DNA of 64,000 nucleotides from Pelagimonas sp050633425 (lineage in GTDB: Bacteria > Pseudomonadota > Alphaproteobacteria > Rhodobacterales > Rhodobacteraceae), in NCBI RefSeq assembly GCF_050633425.1, contig NZ_JBOEGM010000020.1:124001-188000 (forward strand). Direction: 5' to 3'. The notes under the pieces are model-generated. The model did not search any database and had not been told where the DNA came from. It was given only the letters and a program-made list of their open reading frames with translations. The translations under genes were made by a program, and so were the position numbers. Below are positions 45,709 through 54,598 of the stretch, in pieces; the stretch's first letter is position 1, and every line of letters begins with the position of its first letter.

Positions 45709-46314
45709 TCATATTGGTTGGTGAGAGCGGCGCACCTTGCGCCAAATACGATAGGATTCAAGCAGCGCTAGCGGCACAAAATGAACAAGGGCCGGGCCCA
45801 GATTGTTGTGCACAAAGATCCAGTGCAGCAGGGTCGCCACAGCCGCCGCATAGACCGCGCGTTGAAGCGTTTTCCAGGCCGACCCCATACGGCGCACAAA
45901 TCCGGCGGTCGAGGTCATGGCCAGCGGGACAAAGATCACCATAGCAAGCCAACCGGTCCAGATGCCCAAGGCCGTGAACTCCGCCAGCATCGCGCGCAGG
46001 CTGCCCATGTCGACGATGTAAAGCAGCGTGTGGAATGCGGCATAAAAGAACGCAGCGACACCAAAATAGCGGCGGCGTTTCATCATCCAGCGTAAAAATC
46101 CCGAGCTGGGAAACAGCATCCGCAGCGGCGTGAGCATCATCGCAATGATCAGGAAACGGGCCGAGAATTCGCCGGTGGGGTGAAGCAGGAACTCGGTCGC
46201 AGGCATCCCATCGGGCCCCTCGGCACCGGACAGCAACGCCATAATCATGGGCGCCGTAGGTAGGGCCATAAGGAGCCAGAGAAAGTAAGGATGATCGACT
46301 GTTTTCTTCAACAT
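45709..46314 (-). CDS. Ferric reductase-like transmembrane protein (MsrQ-like)
   Basis: 201 aa with about five or six hydrophobic helices; histidines within helices (AAFFYAAFHTLLY, ATLLHWIFVHNN) are placed to bind b-type heme. FGVAAFFYA...MTSTAGFVRRMGSAWKTLQRAVY is the MsrQ/ferric-reductase-like signature. Start at 46314 (MLKKTVDHPY). No MsrP gene is near; a redox role with the neighbouring PepSY protein and intradiol dioxygenase is inferred. Confidence 0.83.
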   Translation of the reverse strand: MLKKTVDHPYFLWLLMALPTAPMIMALLSGAEGPDGMPATEFLLHPTGEFSARFLIIAMMLTPLRMLFPSSGFLRWMMKRRRYFGVAAFFYAAFHTLLYIVDMGSLRAMLAEFTALGIWTGWLAMVIFVPLAMTSTAGFVRRMGSAWKTLQRAVYAAAVATLLHWIFVHNNLGPALVHFVPLALLESYRIWRKVRRSHQPI

Positions 46315-46347
46315 GAGCGACCCTCCCAAATCCAAGTTTTCTGTGGC

Positions 46348-46983
46348 TTAAACACTGCGCAGCGTGACATCGACGCTGGCCTCGACTTGGCCGTTCGCCT
46401 CGACGAAAACCATTGAAACGGCGGCAGCGTCACTTGCTGACAAGCGCCGGAAAATTCGATCGCGGTCGTTTGCTGGATGCCCGTCGATATAGAATTGGCT
46501 GGTCAGAAGCTCGGTTGTCCCGTCGAAAAGCTTCACATGAATATGCGGGGTGCGGCCCGGATAGGTCACGGGTTTGATGGTCCGAAACTCGTAGCTGCCG
46601 TCTGGCCCTGTGATGTCATGTCCAAACCCTTGAAATGCCGCATCGAAGGGGATGTCCTGGCGGTCACCGGAATGCAGGTATTTGCCGTTCATGTCACATT
46701 GCCAGATCTCAATGCGTTTGCCTTCGAGTGGTGCACCGTTAGCATCCAACACCCGCCCTTTTAGATGAAAGACTTCGCCCCCAGCCTCTTGGACTTTGCC
46801 CATGATTTTGACCAAATCGTTGTCCACATCGGCGCGCCGCATCCGCTCTGTCGGATAAAACGGACCTTCAGTCGCTGAGGGGGTCAGGCTCGCGGCAATG
46901 GCGGGCCGACCAGTTGCAGACAAGCCAAAGGCGGCAAGCGTCCAAGCGAGGATGCCACGGCGGTTGGGGTTTGAATTGGTCAT
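46348..46983 (-). CDS. Tat-exported intradiol ring-cleavage dioxygenase-like protein
   Basis: 211 aa. Leader PNRRGILAWTLAAFG... (residues 6-31) resembles a Tat signal. The protocatechuate 3,4-dioxygenase beta-type core retains the four iron ligand positions: Y102 (NGKYLH), Y141 (TYPGR), H147 and H149 (PHIHV). Export is unusual for a catechol-cleaving enzyme. It is the first gene of the group with the ferric-reductase-like and PepSY genes. Substrate unknown. Confidence 0.85.
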   Translation of the reverse strand: MTNSNPNRRGILAWTLAAFGLSATGRPAIAASLTPSATEGPFYPTERMRRADVDNDLVKIMGKVQEAGGEVFHLKGRVLDANGAPLEGKRIEIWQCDMNGKYLHSGDRQDIPFDAAFQGFGHDITGPDGSYEFRTIKPVTYPGRTPHIHVKLFDGTTELLTSQFYIDGHPANDRDRIFRRLSASDAAAVSMVFVEANGQVEASVDVTLRSV

Positions 46984-47431
46984 TTCGGCTCACTTTCATA
47001 CTGCGTTGCAATGCGTTAAACGGGTTGGGGCAGACGTTCCGTCGCGACTTCACGAAACCGTGACCTTCGCGCCAGCAGCCAAGCCATCATCCGCATGCGT
47101 CATCTCTCTGCCATTGACGATTTGATGGCCTCGATCTGACGTTCTGAACCACGACGATTGGGTTTTCAACCGCAATGGCATCGCAAGAGTCAGCCGGGCT
47201 CCCCCGCCTTTTTTGCATTCGCTCACTGTTTGGGGGCATTTTTCTTGCGTCGAAAATCCAAACCGCGACGTGGTCCGTTCGGTTGCGGCTCAACACAAAT
47301 CGCCTAAGGTTTTCTTGACCGAACTTATAAGGTGCCCTCTTGCATTCCAAAATTCGGTCTGCTGGGTCACGGGTGAACGCCCGTTTTTCTTTTGGAAACT
47401 GCAGATGACCGTTTTCGTGGACATTTGACTG
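46984..47431. other. Gene-free divergent promoter region
   Basis: Intergenic region between the dioxygenase gene (minus) and the tetR gene (plus). Small open frames on both strands lack support. The right edge contains the palindromic operator described separately. Confidence 0.4.
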
Positions 47432-47448
47432 ACTGACGGTTGGTCAGT
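47432..47448. promoter_or_regulatory. TetR-type palindromic operator
   Basis: Perfect inverted repeat ACTGAC-N5-GTCAGT, 25 bases upstream of the tetR-family start codon; TTGACT at 47425-47430 just before it could be a -35 box. Likely autoregulatory site. Confidence 0.7.
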
Positions 47449-47472
47449 GGCATGTGAAAATCGAGAATCGAC

Positions 47473-48105
47473 TTGGCTCGGATCGTTAAAGCCCCTGAAG
47501 AACGACGCGCGGAGATTGTAGAAACGGCGGACCGGCTGTTTCGCAAACACGGCTACGCCAATTGCTCGGTAGAGATGATCATTCGTGAGATCGGTGTCTC
47601 AAAAGGAACGTTCTATTACTATTTCAAGTCAAAACCTGACATCCTTCAGGCCATCGTGGACAAGACGCTCGACGCAATCGTCGCCCTTGCCGAAACCGTC
47701 GCCGCGGATAACGCACTGACGGCCATGCAAAAAATGGAAGCGCTCTTGGGCAATAGCCACATTGGCGAAGAGGACAGCTTAGACGTCGCCGAGATGCTTC
47801 ACCTTCCAGAGAACCGAGAACTTCACGAACTGACAAACATCCAGACGGTCCTAAAGCTGTCGCCGATCCTTGCACGGATTGTGGAAATGGGCATCGTCGA
47901 AGGTGTCTTCGACGTCGAAAAGCCGCTTGAGACCATACAATTTCTATTTACAGGGGCTCAGTTTTTGACCGACGGGGGCCTGTTCGGGTTCTCAGCGGCG
48001 GAGGTTCGGTCGCGCCGTTTAGTGACACAAACCATCATAGAAAAAGCGCTTGGTGCAACACCGGGGAGCTTTGATTTCATGAACCCCGTCCGGGCCGTGG
48101 AATAG
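47473..48105 (+). CDS. TetR/AcrR family transcriptional regulator
   Basis: 210 aa. N-terminal HTH (about 12-58): IVETADRLFRKHGYANCSVEMIIREIGVSKGTFYYYF with the TetR signature. The reading frame starts at TTG (47473); no ATG lies near, and the HTH begins at residue 10, so TTG is needed. C-terminal ligand domain unassigned. A palindrome lies directly upstream. Upstream of, and co-oriented with, a CPBP protease and serine hydrolase gene, which it may control. Confidence 0.88.
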   Translation: MARIVKAPEERRAEIVETADRLFRKHGYANCSVEMIIREIGVSKGTFYYYFKSKPDILQAIVDKTLDAIVALAETVAADNALTAMQKMEALLGNSHIGEEDSLDVAEMLHLPENRELHELTNIQTVLKLSPILARIVEMGIVEGVFDVEKPLETIQFLFTGAQFLTDGGLFGFSAAEVRSRRLVTQTIIEKALGATPGSFDFMNPVRAVE

Positions 48106-48235
48106 TGGAAAGAGGCATGAGCAGGGAAACGCAAAGCGCACAATTTTGGCGACAAAGGCGGCATTCCCGCGCAGATCGGTGGCCGAGGTGGCCCTGGTTT
48201 ACCCTGTTTTAAAATCATTTTGGGGGGATTAACCC

Positions 48236-49090
48236 ACGGCAGATATTATTGCACCAACCCAGTCCTTTCGAATTCCTTCGCAAGCACTCATATTCTTCAT
48301 CGCTCTGACCTTCACAATCACATGGGGGCTCGTTGGGGGCTATGTTCTCGCCCCGGATTGGGCCAATGCGACGTTCGGCGAAATCAGTGGTTCGCACCCG
48401 TTTTTCTTTCTGGCCACTTGGGCACCGGCGATCTCGGCCTTTGCAGTGCTTCTGTTTTTCGGCGGCGCTCACAGCGTTAAAGGGTTTTTGTCTCGGATCT
48501 TGATGTGGCAGGGCTCGCTGTTTTGGGCGCTTTTTGTCCTGATTGGAATTCCTGTTGTTTTCATGATTGGATCACTGATGAAAGGCGGGCCGCTCATGGC
48601 ACCGCTGCCCCCCGAAGGTCTCGGCGCAGTTGCGACCCTAAGCCTGATGATGCTCTTCCTCGGGCCAATCGAAGAGTTTGGCTGGCGGGGAGTAGCGCAA
48701 CCCATCCTCCAGCGTCATATGGCACCCTTTTGGGCGGGTGCGATCATCGGCACGATCTGGGGCATCAGGCATCTTCCGGCATTCTTCTTGTCGTCAACAG
48801 TCTTCGCGGGGTGGAACTTCTTCCCCTTTCTCGTTGGCAACATAACCCTTGCCATCCTCGTTACCCCCCTCTTCAATGCGTCTCGTGGCAGTCTGCTCTG
48901 GCCGATGCTCTTTCATTGGCAACTGATCCTTCCTGTCTGGCCGGATGCACAACCATATGACACTTGGATACTGGTGGCGGTTGCTGCCGTCGTGGTGTGG
49001 TGGAACCGTGACACCCTGTTGCGTCATGACGGTGCCCCCCCACATGTTGTGACAGATGTCGTACCCGGCGGCGGTCGGATGGAGCAGTGA
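48236..49090 (+). CDS. CPBP family intramembrane metalloprotease (non-canonical start)
   Basis: CPBP (CAAX-type) protease with several hydrophobic helices. Motif 1 EEFGWRG (IEEFGWRGVAQ), motif 2 WGIRHLPAF, and LFHWQL are present. No ATG/GTG/TTG occurs in frame before GTG 48446, yet good membrane-protein coding (ALIFFIALTFTITWG...) runs up to a TAA at 48230. ACG at 48236, 8 bases after GGGGGG, is the best start: either a rare ACG start or a mutated ATG. From there it is 284 aa; from 48446 only 214. Overlaps the next gene by 4 bases. Confidence 0.82.
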   Translation, partial: TADIIAPTQSFRIPSQALIFFIALTFTITWGLVGGYVLAPDWANATFGEISGSHPFFFLATWAPAISAFAVLLFFGGAHSVKGFLSRILMWQGSLFWALFVLIGIPVVFMIGSLMKGGPLMAPLPPEGLGAVATLSLMMLFLGPIEEFGWRGVAQPILQRHMAPFWAGAIIGTIWGIRHLPAFFLSSTVFAGWNFFPFLVGNITLAILVTPLFNASRGSLLWPMLFHWQLILPVWPDAQPYDTWILVAVAAVVVWWNRDTLLRHDGAPPHVVTDVVPGGGRMEQ

Positions 49091-50259
49091 GAGGGCTTTT
49101 AACATGCTCGGTGGCGCTTCTGTTTCTGCTCTTTGCGGTGTCACAGCCAGTGGAGGCTCAGGACACAGCCCTACGCGGCACTCTCCAAGGTCTGCTCAAA
49201 GAGTTTCAACAAACCTACGGGTTCCCCGGCGCGACCGCCGCAGTTGTGCTGGCGGACGGTCACAGCGAGAGCGTCGCCATCGGCTTGGCGGATGTCGAAG
49301 CAGCCATCGCAATGACACCCGAAAGCCGAATGCTCGGGGCGAGTATCGGCAAGACAATCTGGGGGGCATTGATTCTCTCGCTCGAAACGGACGGAGCGCT
49401 CAGCCGCGCTGATCTTGTGTCAAAGCACCTTGGTGATCTGCCGTGGTTTGCGCGCCTGGCCAATGCCGACAGCATGACGGTCGCGCGGCTTGTGACCCAT
49501 AGCGCAGGTTTACGAGATCACATCCATATGGAAGGTGTCGCGTCTGCACTGATTGCACGCGGACCCAAAGCCCCGTTCGATCCGTCCATGGCGATCTCGT
49601 TCATCCTCGACGAACCCGCGATTTTTGAGCCAGGGTCTTCCTGGGCTTACACCGACACAGGCTATCTTTTGCTTGGCATGGTCATCGAAGCGGCAACGGG
49701 CGAAAATGTCTTTGATCTCGCGCGCACCTATTTTCTCACGCCATTGCGGCTCGACAGCACCGGACCGTCGAATACGACCAACCTCGCAGGCTTGGCAGTC
49801 GGCTACACAGCAAAGAATAACCCTTTCGACCTTTCGGTGCGCACAATGGATGATCACGGAGGCCTTATATGGAACCCGGCGATCGAATGGACCGGCGGAG
49901 GATTTGCAACGACATCAGCAGACCTTGCAAGGTGGGGGCACGCCTTGTTCACAGGGGCCGCTCTGGAACATGCTTATCTCGACAGGCTCCTTGATGGCAT
50001 TCCGGTCCACCCGGACGCCCCCGACATTTACTACGGCTGCGGTGTCGCCATCTATCGCGATACACCATTGGGGCGGGTCTATGGACATGGCGGCTGGATA
50101 CCTGGATATGTGTCAAGCCTTCGACATTACGCCGATCACGGTGTCACAATTGCATTTCAAATTAATTCTGACGTAGGCGTTGTCGATAATACCTCAGATC
50201 TTGTCCCAAAGCTCGAGGCGGCCCTGGCAAAAGCCTTAATCGGTTCCACCACGTTTTAG
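49087..50259 (+). CDS. Secreted serine hydrolase (beta-lactamase family)
   Basis: 390 aa; starts at GTG 49087 overlapping the CPBP gene (GTGA). Signal peptide 1-24 (ends VEA-QD). Class C-type serine hydrolase motifs: SxxK as S86-I-G-K89, Y188-T-D in place of YxN, and HGG in YGHGGW near residue 335. Such proteins act as D-Ala-D-Ala carboxypeptidases, esterases or peptidases; substrate unknown. Coupled with the protease upstream. Confidence 0.88.
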   Translation: MRGLLTCSVALLFLLFAVSQPVEAQDTALRGTLQGLLKEFQQTYGFPGATAAVVLADGHSESVAIGLADVEAAIAMTPESRMLGASIGKTIWGALILSLETDGALSRADLVSKHLGDLPWFARLANADSMTVARLVTHSAGLRDHIHMEGVASALIARGPKAPFDPSMAISFILDEPAIFEPGSSWAYTDTGYLLLGMVIEAATGENVFDLARTYFLTPLRLDSTGPSNTTNLAGLAVGYTAKNNPFDLSVRTMDDHGGLIWNPAIEWTGGGFATTSADLARWGHALFTGAALEHAYLDRLLDGIPVHPDAPDIYYGCGVAIYRDTPLGRVYGHGGWIPGYVSSLRHYADHGVTIAFQINSDVGVVDNTSDLVPKLEAALAKALIGSTTF

Positions 50260-50570
50260 GGTCTGTACCCATTCATTCTTCGGCCTCAGCAATGAAAATT
50301 GTAGCTCTAGCCCTTAGGCCTAAACACGTCACTCGTGTGAGAGAGATCGGAGAATAGTTTCGACAAAATAGATTTCTAAATCGTCCGTGATTGCCGAGCT
50401 TGAAGCCATCCACACACGGCAGTGTGCGTCAAACCTACTCGTCAGGGAGCCGGCTTGGGGACCCGCTAGGCCACCTTCGAACATCTTACTCAGCCTTGAG
50501 GATGGAAAACCGAATTAGAGTGTCACAGTGCGTGTCCCCAGAAACGAAAAGCGGCCCTTTCCCGCAACCC
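50260..50570. other. Gene-free interval
   Basis: No credible gene or RNA seen. Small open frames in this stretch lack an SD sequence and similarity. It marks the left end of the accessory region. Confidence 0.4.
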
Positions 50571-50996
50571 CTAGCATATTTCGGAATAACGCCAGTACCC
50601 CGTTTCCGTTTTTTTGGCCGGAAAGAAGATACCGTTATCGAACGCACTATAGTCGTGCTTACGTAGCAACCGTCCACAGAATTTTTCGGCAAGTTCTGCA
50701 GCCAATTCACGGTCTTGTACTGTCAGGCTTTGTCCGCCGGACTTCTTAACAATAATCTCAGTTTGATAAGTGTCCGTGACGTGGATCAACGTACCGGATT
50801 CGATCACGGTCCTGTCTTCCGAGGTTTCCCAGATGTAAACCGACGCATGGTTTGAAAAGCTCAATTCAAACGTCTCTCCATCTCGCTCCATTTTCGTCTC
50901 TCGGTCAATCCAAATGCCTGAATAGGGCACGCCGGGAATGTATTGCCGATGAACTGGAGCACAAGCGCTTAATGTCAAAAAAATGAGAACTGGCAT
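50571..50996 (-). CDS. Small lipoprotein of unknown function
   Basis: 141 aa from the ATG at 50996: short hydrophobic leader with lipobox LSAC (residues about 9-12), so a lipid-anchored protein. The remainder (beta-rich, SFSNHASVYIWETSEDRTVIE, C-terminal cysteines) is unrecognised. A longer frame from a TTG at 51074 adds a basic N-terminus and is less likely. Confidence 0.6.
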   Translation of the reverse strand: MPVLIFLTLSACAPVHRQYIPGVPYSGIWIDRETKMERDGETFELSFSNHASVYIWETSEDRTVIESGTLIHVTDTYQTEIIVKKSGGQSLTVQDRELAAELAEKFCGRLLRKHDYSAFDNGIFFPAKKTETGYWRYSEIC

Positions 50997-51583
50997 TAGT
51001 CGACCAAGGCGTGATGAGAAATAAGAGTATTTACGCAAAAAATGCCAAACCTTCCGTATAGCTCCTAAACCCAAATGCTTTGAATCTTTGCTCGCATTTG
51101 ATGCACCAAGACGCCAAGGACATGCACAAAACGGAACACGCGATTAATGCCCAAGTTTCTTCAGCATTGTCAACGTTCATGATTGACGCGGCACCCGAAC
51201 GACCTGCTAATGGCGGTCTTTATACTATTAGAGATAAAGAAACAGACCCGTGTACTGAGGATCACACCGCGACTTTGCAATGCCTACGCAAAACCACCCA
51301 CCAGATGTGCGATAGGTTAACCATCCCCTTCCGGGGATGCCTTAAGGTCAGCTGTTAGCCCAAGGCGGACATGGCTGTTTGGCAGATGGGCGGGAAGCGG
51401 AAGTTCGCGGCAGTTGCAAAGGTAGCACTTCGCCCAGGTTAAAGCGGCCATTCAAGCCCTATCGGAGCGGATCCCACTTACTGCGCCGTGCTTCAAGGTC
51501 TGCCATGCGCAGGTAGCGTAGTTTGCAAAATAACCATGCTTGCTGGTGTATTAGCTTTTCCACGCTGCATGCGCATCGCATAA
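50997..51583. other. Gene-free interval with degenerate sequence
   Basis: No convincing gene. The stretch contains AAAGCGGCC near 51451 and 51582, in a context typical of dispersed non-coding fragments. A 92-codon frame at 51080-51358 shows no support. Confidence 0.4.
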
Positions 51584-51850
51584 AGCGGCCCTTTGATTCA
51601 GGAACGCGATGACGTGACCAGGGCCGAGGAGTTGGGGCGAGTGCCGGTTTTGGGCACTCTGTTTCGCAGCAAGGATAGCAAGAATGACCGCACGGAGTTG
51701 CTGATCATGATCCGGCCCAGGGTCATTCACAACGCCGCGCAGGCGGGGGATGTGACGCAGTATTGGCGGAATAAATTGAACGGTTCGAACTCAATCCTGA
51801 GCACAGGATTGGGGACTGCGCGGCATCGGGTTTCAGATGTGGTACGGTGA
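51584..51850 (+). pseudogene. 3' fragment of a type II secretion secretin gene (gspD)
   Basis: In-frame codons after a TAA at 51581 encode about 88 residues matching the C-terminus of GspD-type secretins: IQERDDVT..., LGRVPVLGTLFRSKDSKNDRTELLIMIRPRVI. The first ~500 residues of a normal secretin are missing and no other gsp gene is in the window. A relic. Confidence 0.85.
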
Positions 51851-51908
51851 GGGAGGGCATTTGTTTGGTTTGATAGTAACTGTTCGCTATCTTATTTGCA
51901 TAGCAGTC

Positions 51909-52379
51909 CTATCGGTCAATATATTGCGTAAATGAAAACCTAATCTCTTTATCTACCGAAGTACAGGAAGCGTAGACTGTAGGGATAAATCTTGAAACGT
52001 CTGAAACCTCTGACCCCTTGACAACAGGCCTCCAATTAGAAGGTTGAAACACAAGGCTAGTGTTCCCAAATGCATCAGATTCACCCCAAACATACAATCT
52101 ATCGCCAGCATCTTTGCTATTTTCAAGAACAAAACCAATACGTTCTTCGGCGCTTTGTTTTTCTAACAGGACAACACAAAACTCCTCCATAGTGAGCTCA
52201 GCGACTGACCAATCGAAATCATCTGGACATTGCCCAACGTGAAGATGCTCTGTCTTACACCCACCCCCTATTGGCAAATAAAACGAAGTTTTTAACATTG
52301 CTGTAGTAAGCTTCAGCCAATCTTGATTTGAAAGCTTTCGCAGAAATGTAACTTCAATTGAACCGATATCTCTACTCAC
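51909..52379 (-). CDS. Candidate immunity protein for the RHS-linked nuclease toxin
   Basis: 156 aa, soluble, no signal peptide and no recognised family. It begins 6 bases after the stop codon of the nuclease-toxin gene and is on the same strand, the usual position for an immunity protein. The assignment rests on gene order only. Confidence 0.55.
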   Translation of the reverse strand: MSRDIGSIEVTFLRKLSNQDWLKLTTAMLKTSFYLPIGGGCKTEHLHVGQCPDDFDWSVAELTMEEFCVVLLEKQSAEERIGFVLENSKDAGDRLYVWGESDAFGNTSLVFQPSNWRPVVKGSEVSDVSRFIPTVYASCTSVDKEIRFSFTQYIDR

Positions 52380-52385
52380 TTTATT

Positions 52386-53096
52386 TCACCACTCAACATA
52401 AGAGATGCCTCGCTTATCCAACCAGCCTCGGACGCTTTGCGGGATTGGGGTGTTGGAATGTATCTCAAATCTAGCTCCATGTGCGTTTGCTATTTGCGCC
52501 TGTTGGCCAGCGGCAGTCCGAAATTTCTGAATCCTTTTCGCATCACTCCAAAAGTTTCCAGATTTCGATTCTACCCAAGTTACTTTCTGACCATTCAGGT
52601 AAGAAACATCGAAGTCTCTCGATTTGGCAACACCTTTCACTTCAGCTTTAACATGCCCCATTGCTTTTCCGCCCTTCAAATTAGCAGCAAGGTAAGCTTC
52701 AAAATCTGATCCAATCACCCCCCTTGCCCCCTTACTCGTCGCGCCAGGAGCCATAGCTGTACCAACAACTGGCGAAACGTGTGGTGACTTGTAGGGGGTA
52801 GGCCGCAATATTTGCCCACCAGCGCCTGGAGAAATGGCCACTGCTCCTTGAGCGACTAGGCTTTGGACGAACATTTCCGCTCGTCTTGCGGGCTTCAAGT
52901 CTGCCCAGTGCTGATAGTGGGCATGATCGCGTCTGAGGCTTTCAATGTTCTGCTCGTACCATGCGTCAGAATGCTGAGGGTCTGTGTCCCATTTATCTTG
53001 AAGCCGGTCGATTTCATCTGCTTTATCATCGGCAAATTGATGACAGTCGTCCAGACAACCTACAGTCGCGTTCCCGTTTGGATCCATCAGGTTCAC
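52386..53096 (-). CDS. RHS-associated toxin C-terminus, restriction-endonuclease-like fold
   Basis: 236 aa beginning inside the conserved RHS end motif (NLMDPNGN). After a linker (about 10-125), the C-terminal domain (about 128-236) carries SDFEAYLAANL, SRDFDVSYL (D161/D163) and WVESKSGNFW with the ExK pair E176/K178, a PD-(D/E)XK-type nuclease signature as in Tox-REase polymorphic toxins. The upstream RHS segment is in another frame because of a one-base deletion near 53121-53125, so the toxin is not translated as the usual fusion. Confidence 0.8.
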   Translation of the reverse strand: MNLMDPNGNATVGCLDDCHQFADDKADEIDRLQDKWDTDPQHSDAWYEQNIESLRRDHAHYQHWADLKPARRAEMFVQSLVAQGAVAISPGAGGQILRPTPYKSPHVSPVVGTAMAPGATSKGARGVIGSDFEAYLAANLKGGKAMGHVKAEVKGVAKSRDFDVSYLNGQKVTWVESKSGNFWSDAKRIQKFRTAAGQQAQIANAHGARFEIHSNTPIPQSVRGWLDKRGISYVEW

Positions 53097-53779
53097 AGGA
53101 TCATTAAAGCTATATGAGTACCATTAGTCCCGACCCCTGGCTGTGTCACTTCAAACCAATCTGGCTGGATGAACTTGGCGAGTTCGGGGTCGTAGTATCT
53201 GGCGTTGAGGTAGCTCAGGCCCGCGTCGCGGTCGAAGCGTTCGCCGATATAGGCTTTGGCCTCGGGGGTGCCGGGGGCGGCGTATTCTTCGACTTCGCCA
53301 AAGGGGCGATAGGTGCGTTTGGCCTCGGCCGTGCCATCCTGACGCCAGACCGACAGCACCGAATTCAGCTGATCACGGAAGAAATAGGCCGGGGAGCCGC
53401 CATTTGTCAGCCGGATATCAGGATGGGGATAGGCCATGATGACCTCGCCCGCGCCGGTGCCGTAATTCTGGATCTCGACCTCACCAAGGTAGAGCGTCAC
53501 CTTTTCCTGCGCCGTGCCCGCATCCTGGATCATCTTGAGCCGCGATCCATCGGCCCCATAGACATATTCCGTGCGCTTGCCGTTGAAGGTCACCGAAAGC
53601 GGGCGGTTTTCGCCGTCATAGGTCATGACCTTGCCATGCAGCCTGCGGGTCATATTGCCATTGGCGTCATAGGTCAGGCTTTGGCCGCCCACATGGAACG
53701 GCGCGTATTTACCCGCCTGATAGCTGTAGCTGCCAATGCAGCTGCGCGAGGGAAACTCGACCGATAACCTGGCATCAGT
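53093..53779 (-). pseudogene. Truncated, frameshifted RHS repeat core
   Basis: RHS/YD-repeat core: LTYDANGNMTRR, VMTYDGENRPLSV, YFFRDQLNSVLSVW and ARYYDPELAKFIQPDW, ending in TNG then a frame change. Restoring one base near 53121-53125 (AAT-xGG-TAC) gives TNRYSYSFNDPVNLMDPNGN and joins it to the toxin frame. The 5' end stops at a TAG (53780-53782) and the large N-terminal RHS part is absent: an orphan tip, not a complete RHS gene. Confidence 0.88.
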
Positions 53780-53982
53780 CTAAACAGCCCCACTGGCGTC
53801 GCCCAACTTGATTGTTAGCGCATTGTCGGCCTTTGTTAGTTGAAGTGCGCTTTCCTAACTTCCGATCCTATTGCCGCATGCCTCAAGGCCAGAGGAGGCT
53901 CTGAATGTCCGGTCTTGGGAGGCCGACCTTTTTGGTTTCGCTGTAGCAGCACTTCATTCTTGCAACTTAAGCGAATGTCCAA

Positions 53983-54003
53983 TTTGGGCTGACAGCGGTC
54001 ATC
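53983..54003 (+). repeat. Dispersed repeat unit A, copy 1
   Basis: TTTGGGCTGACA, two variable bases, then GGTCATC; matches copy 2 at 57287-57307 at 19 of 21 positions. Confidence 0.6.
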
Positions 54004-54174
54004 CTGGGGCGAAGTGAGCAGCCCCCTGCGAACCAGGATCGCACCAATGTCAGCGAAGCGCAGATTGCGACCTTTGCAAAGTCAGGGCCTCGGCCAGACA
54101 GTTCTGGAAAAAACGCTGCAACGCCGCGAGAAGAGCGGTCATTGGTGAGCCTTGCAGCGAAATTTCGGGTTGGA

Positions 54175-54190
54175 AGTCGGCTCAGCGGAC
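54175..54190 (+). repeat. Dispersed repeat unit B, copy 1
   Basis: AGTCGGCTCAGCGGAC; copy 2 at 56643-56658 differs at one base. Confidence 0.6.
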
Positions 54191-54598
54191 CTTACGGACA
54201 TTCGCCGATCAGAGCGAAAGGTCCGCAGTTGCGTGGACAACCGACATTTGCAGCACGCGAGAATGGGCAAGTTGCGGATTCAGTGGAGATCTGAAAATCA
54301 GGTTCACAACCCGCCAAAATTTGCTTCCAGTATATACTCTTGCGGATATGCATTACCAGAGGCGTGGCCGAGCTAAACACGCACCGGTGAGCGTAGGGCT
54401 GACATTAAATCAGACACGCGCTTGGGTCGATCCTTGCAACGCGCTCTCGGAATGTGAAGGGTTACCAGCAGACGCTATACTGATGTACAGTTTATGTACC
54501 AAGCACATCACTGCTTGCGAGCGCTATGGTGATCAATCGACCACTTGTCGTGTATCTAAAATTAGACCATGTCCAAATGACCAAACTGGAGAGAACCC

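Larger units (their letters stand above)
53783..54598. other. Long gene-free interval with short dispersed repeats
   Basis: About 800 bases without a credible gene. Contains two of the repeat units listed separately (53983-54003, 54175-54190) and other fragments in similar style (AAGGTCCGCAG near 54220). Possibly old insertion debris. Confidence 0.45.

Noticed and set aside
47290..47550. Minus-strand frame across the tetR promoter
   Set aside because: Antisense to the clear TetR helix-turn-helix; no support.
50391..50666. Small plus-strand frame
   Set aside because: Low-quality composition, overlaps the lipoprotein gene on the other strand.
53114..53767. 217-codon plus-strand frame opposite the RHS core
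   Set aside because: Mirror frame of the RHS repeats on the minus strand, where the YD-repeat residues are unambiguous.
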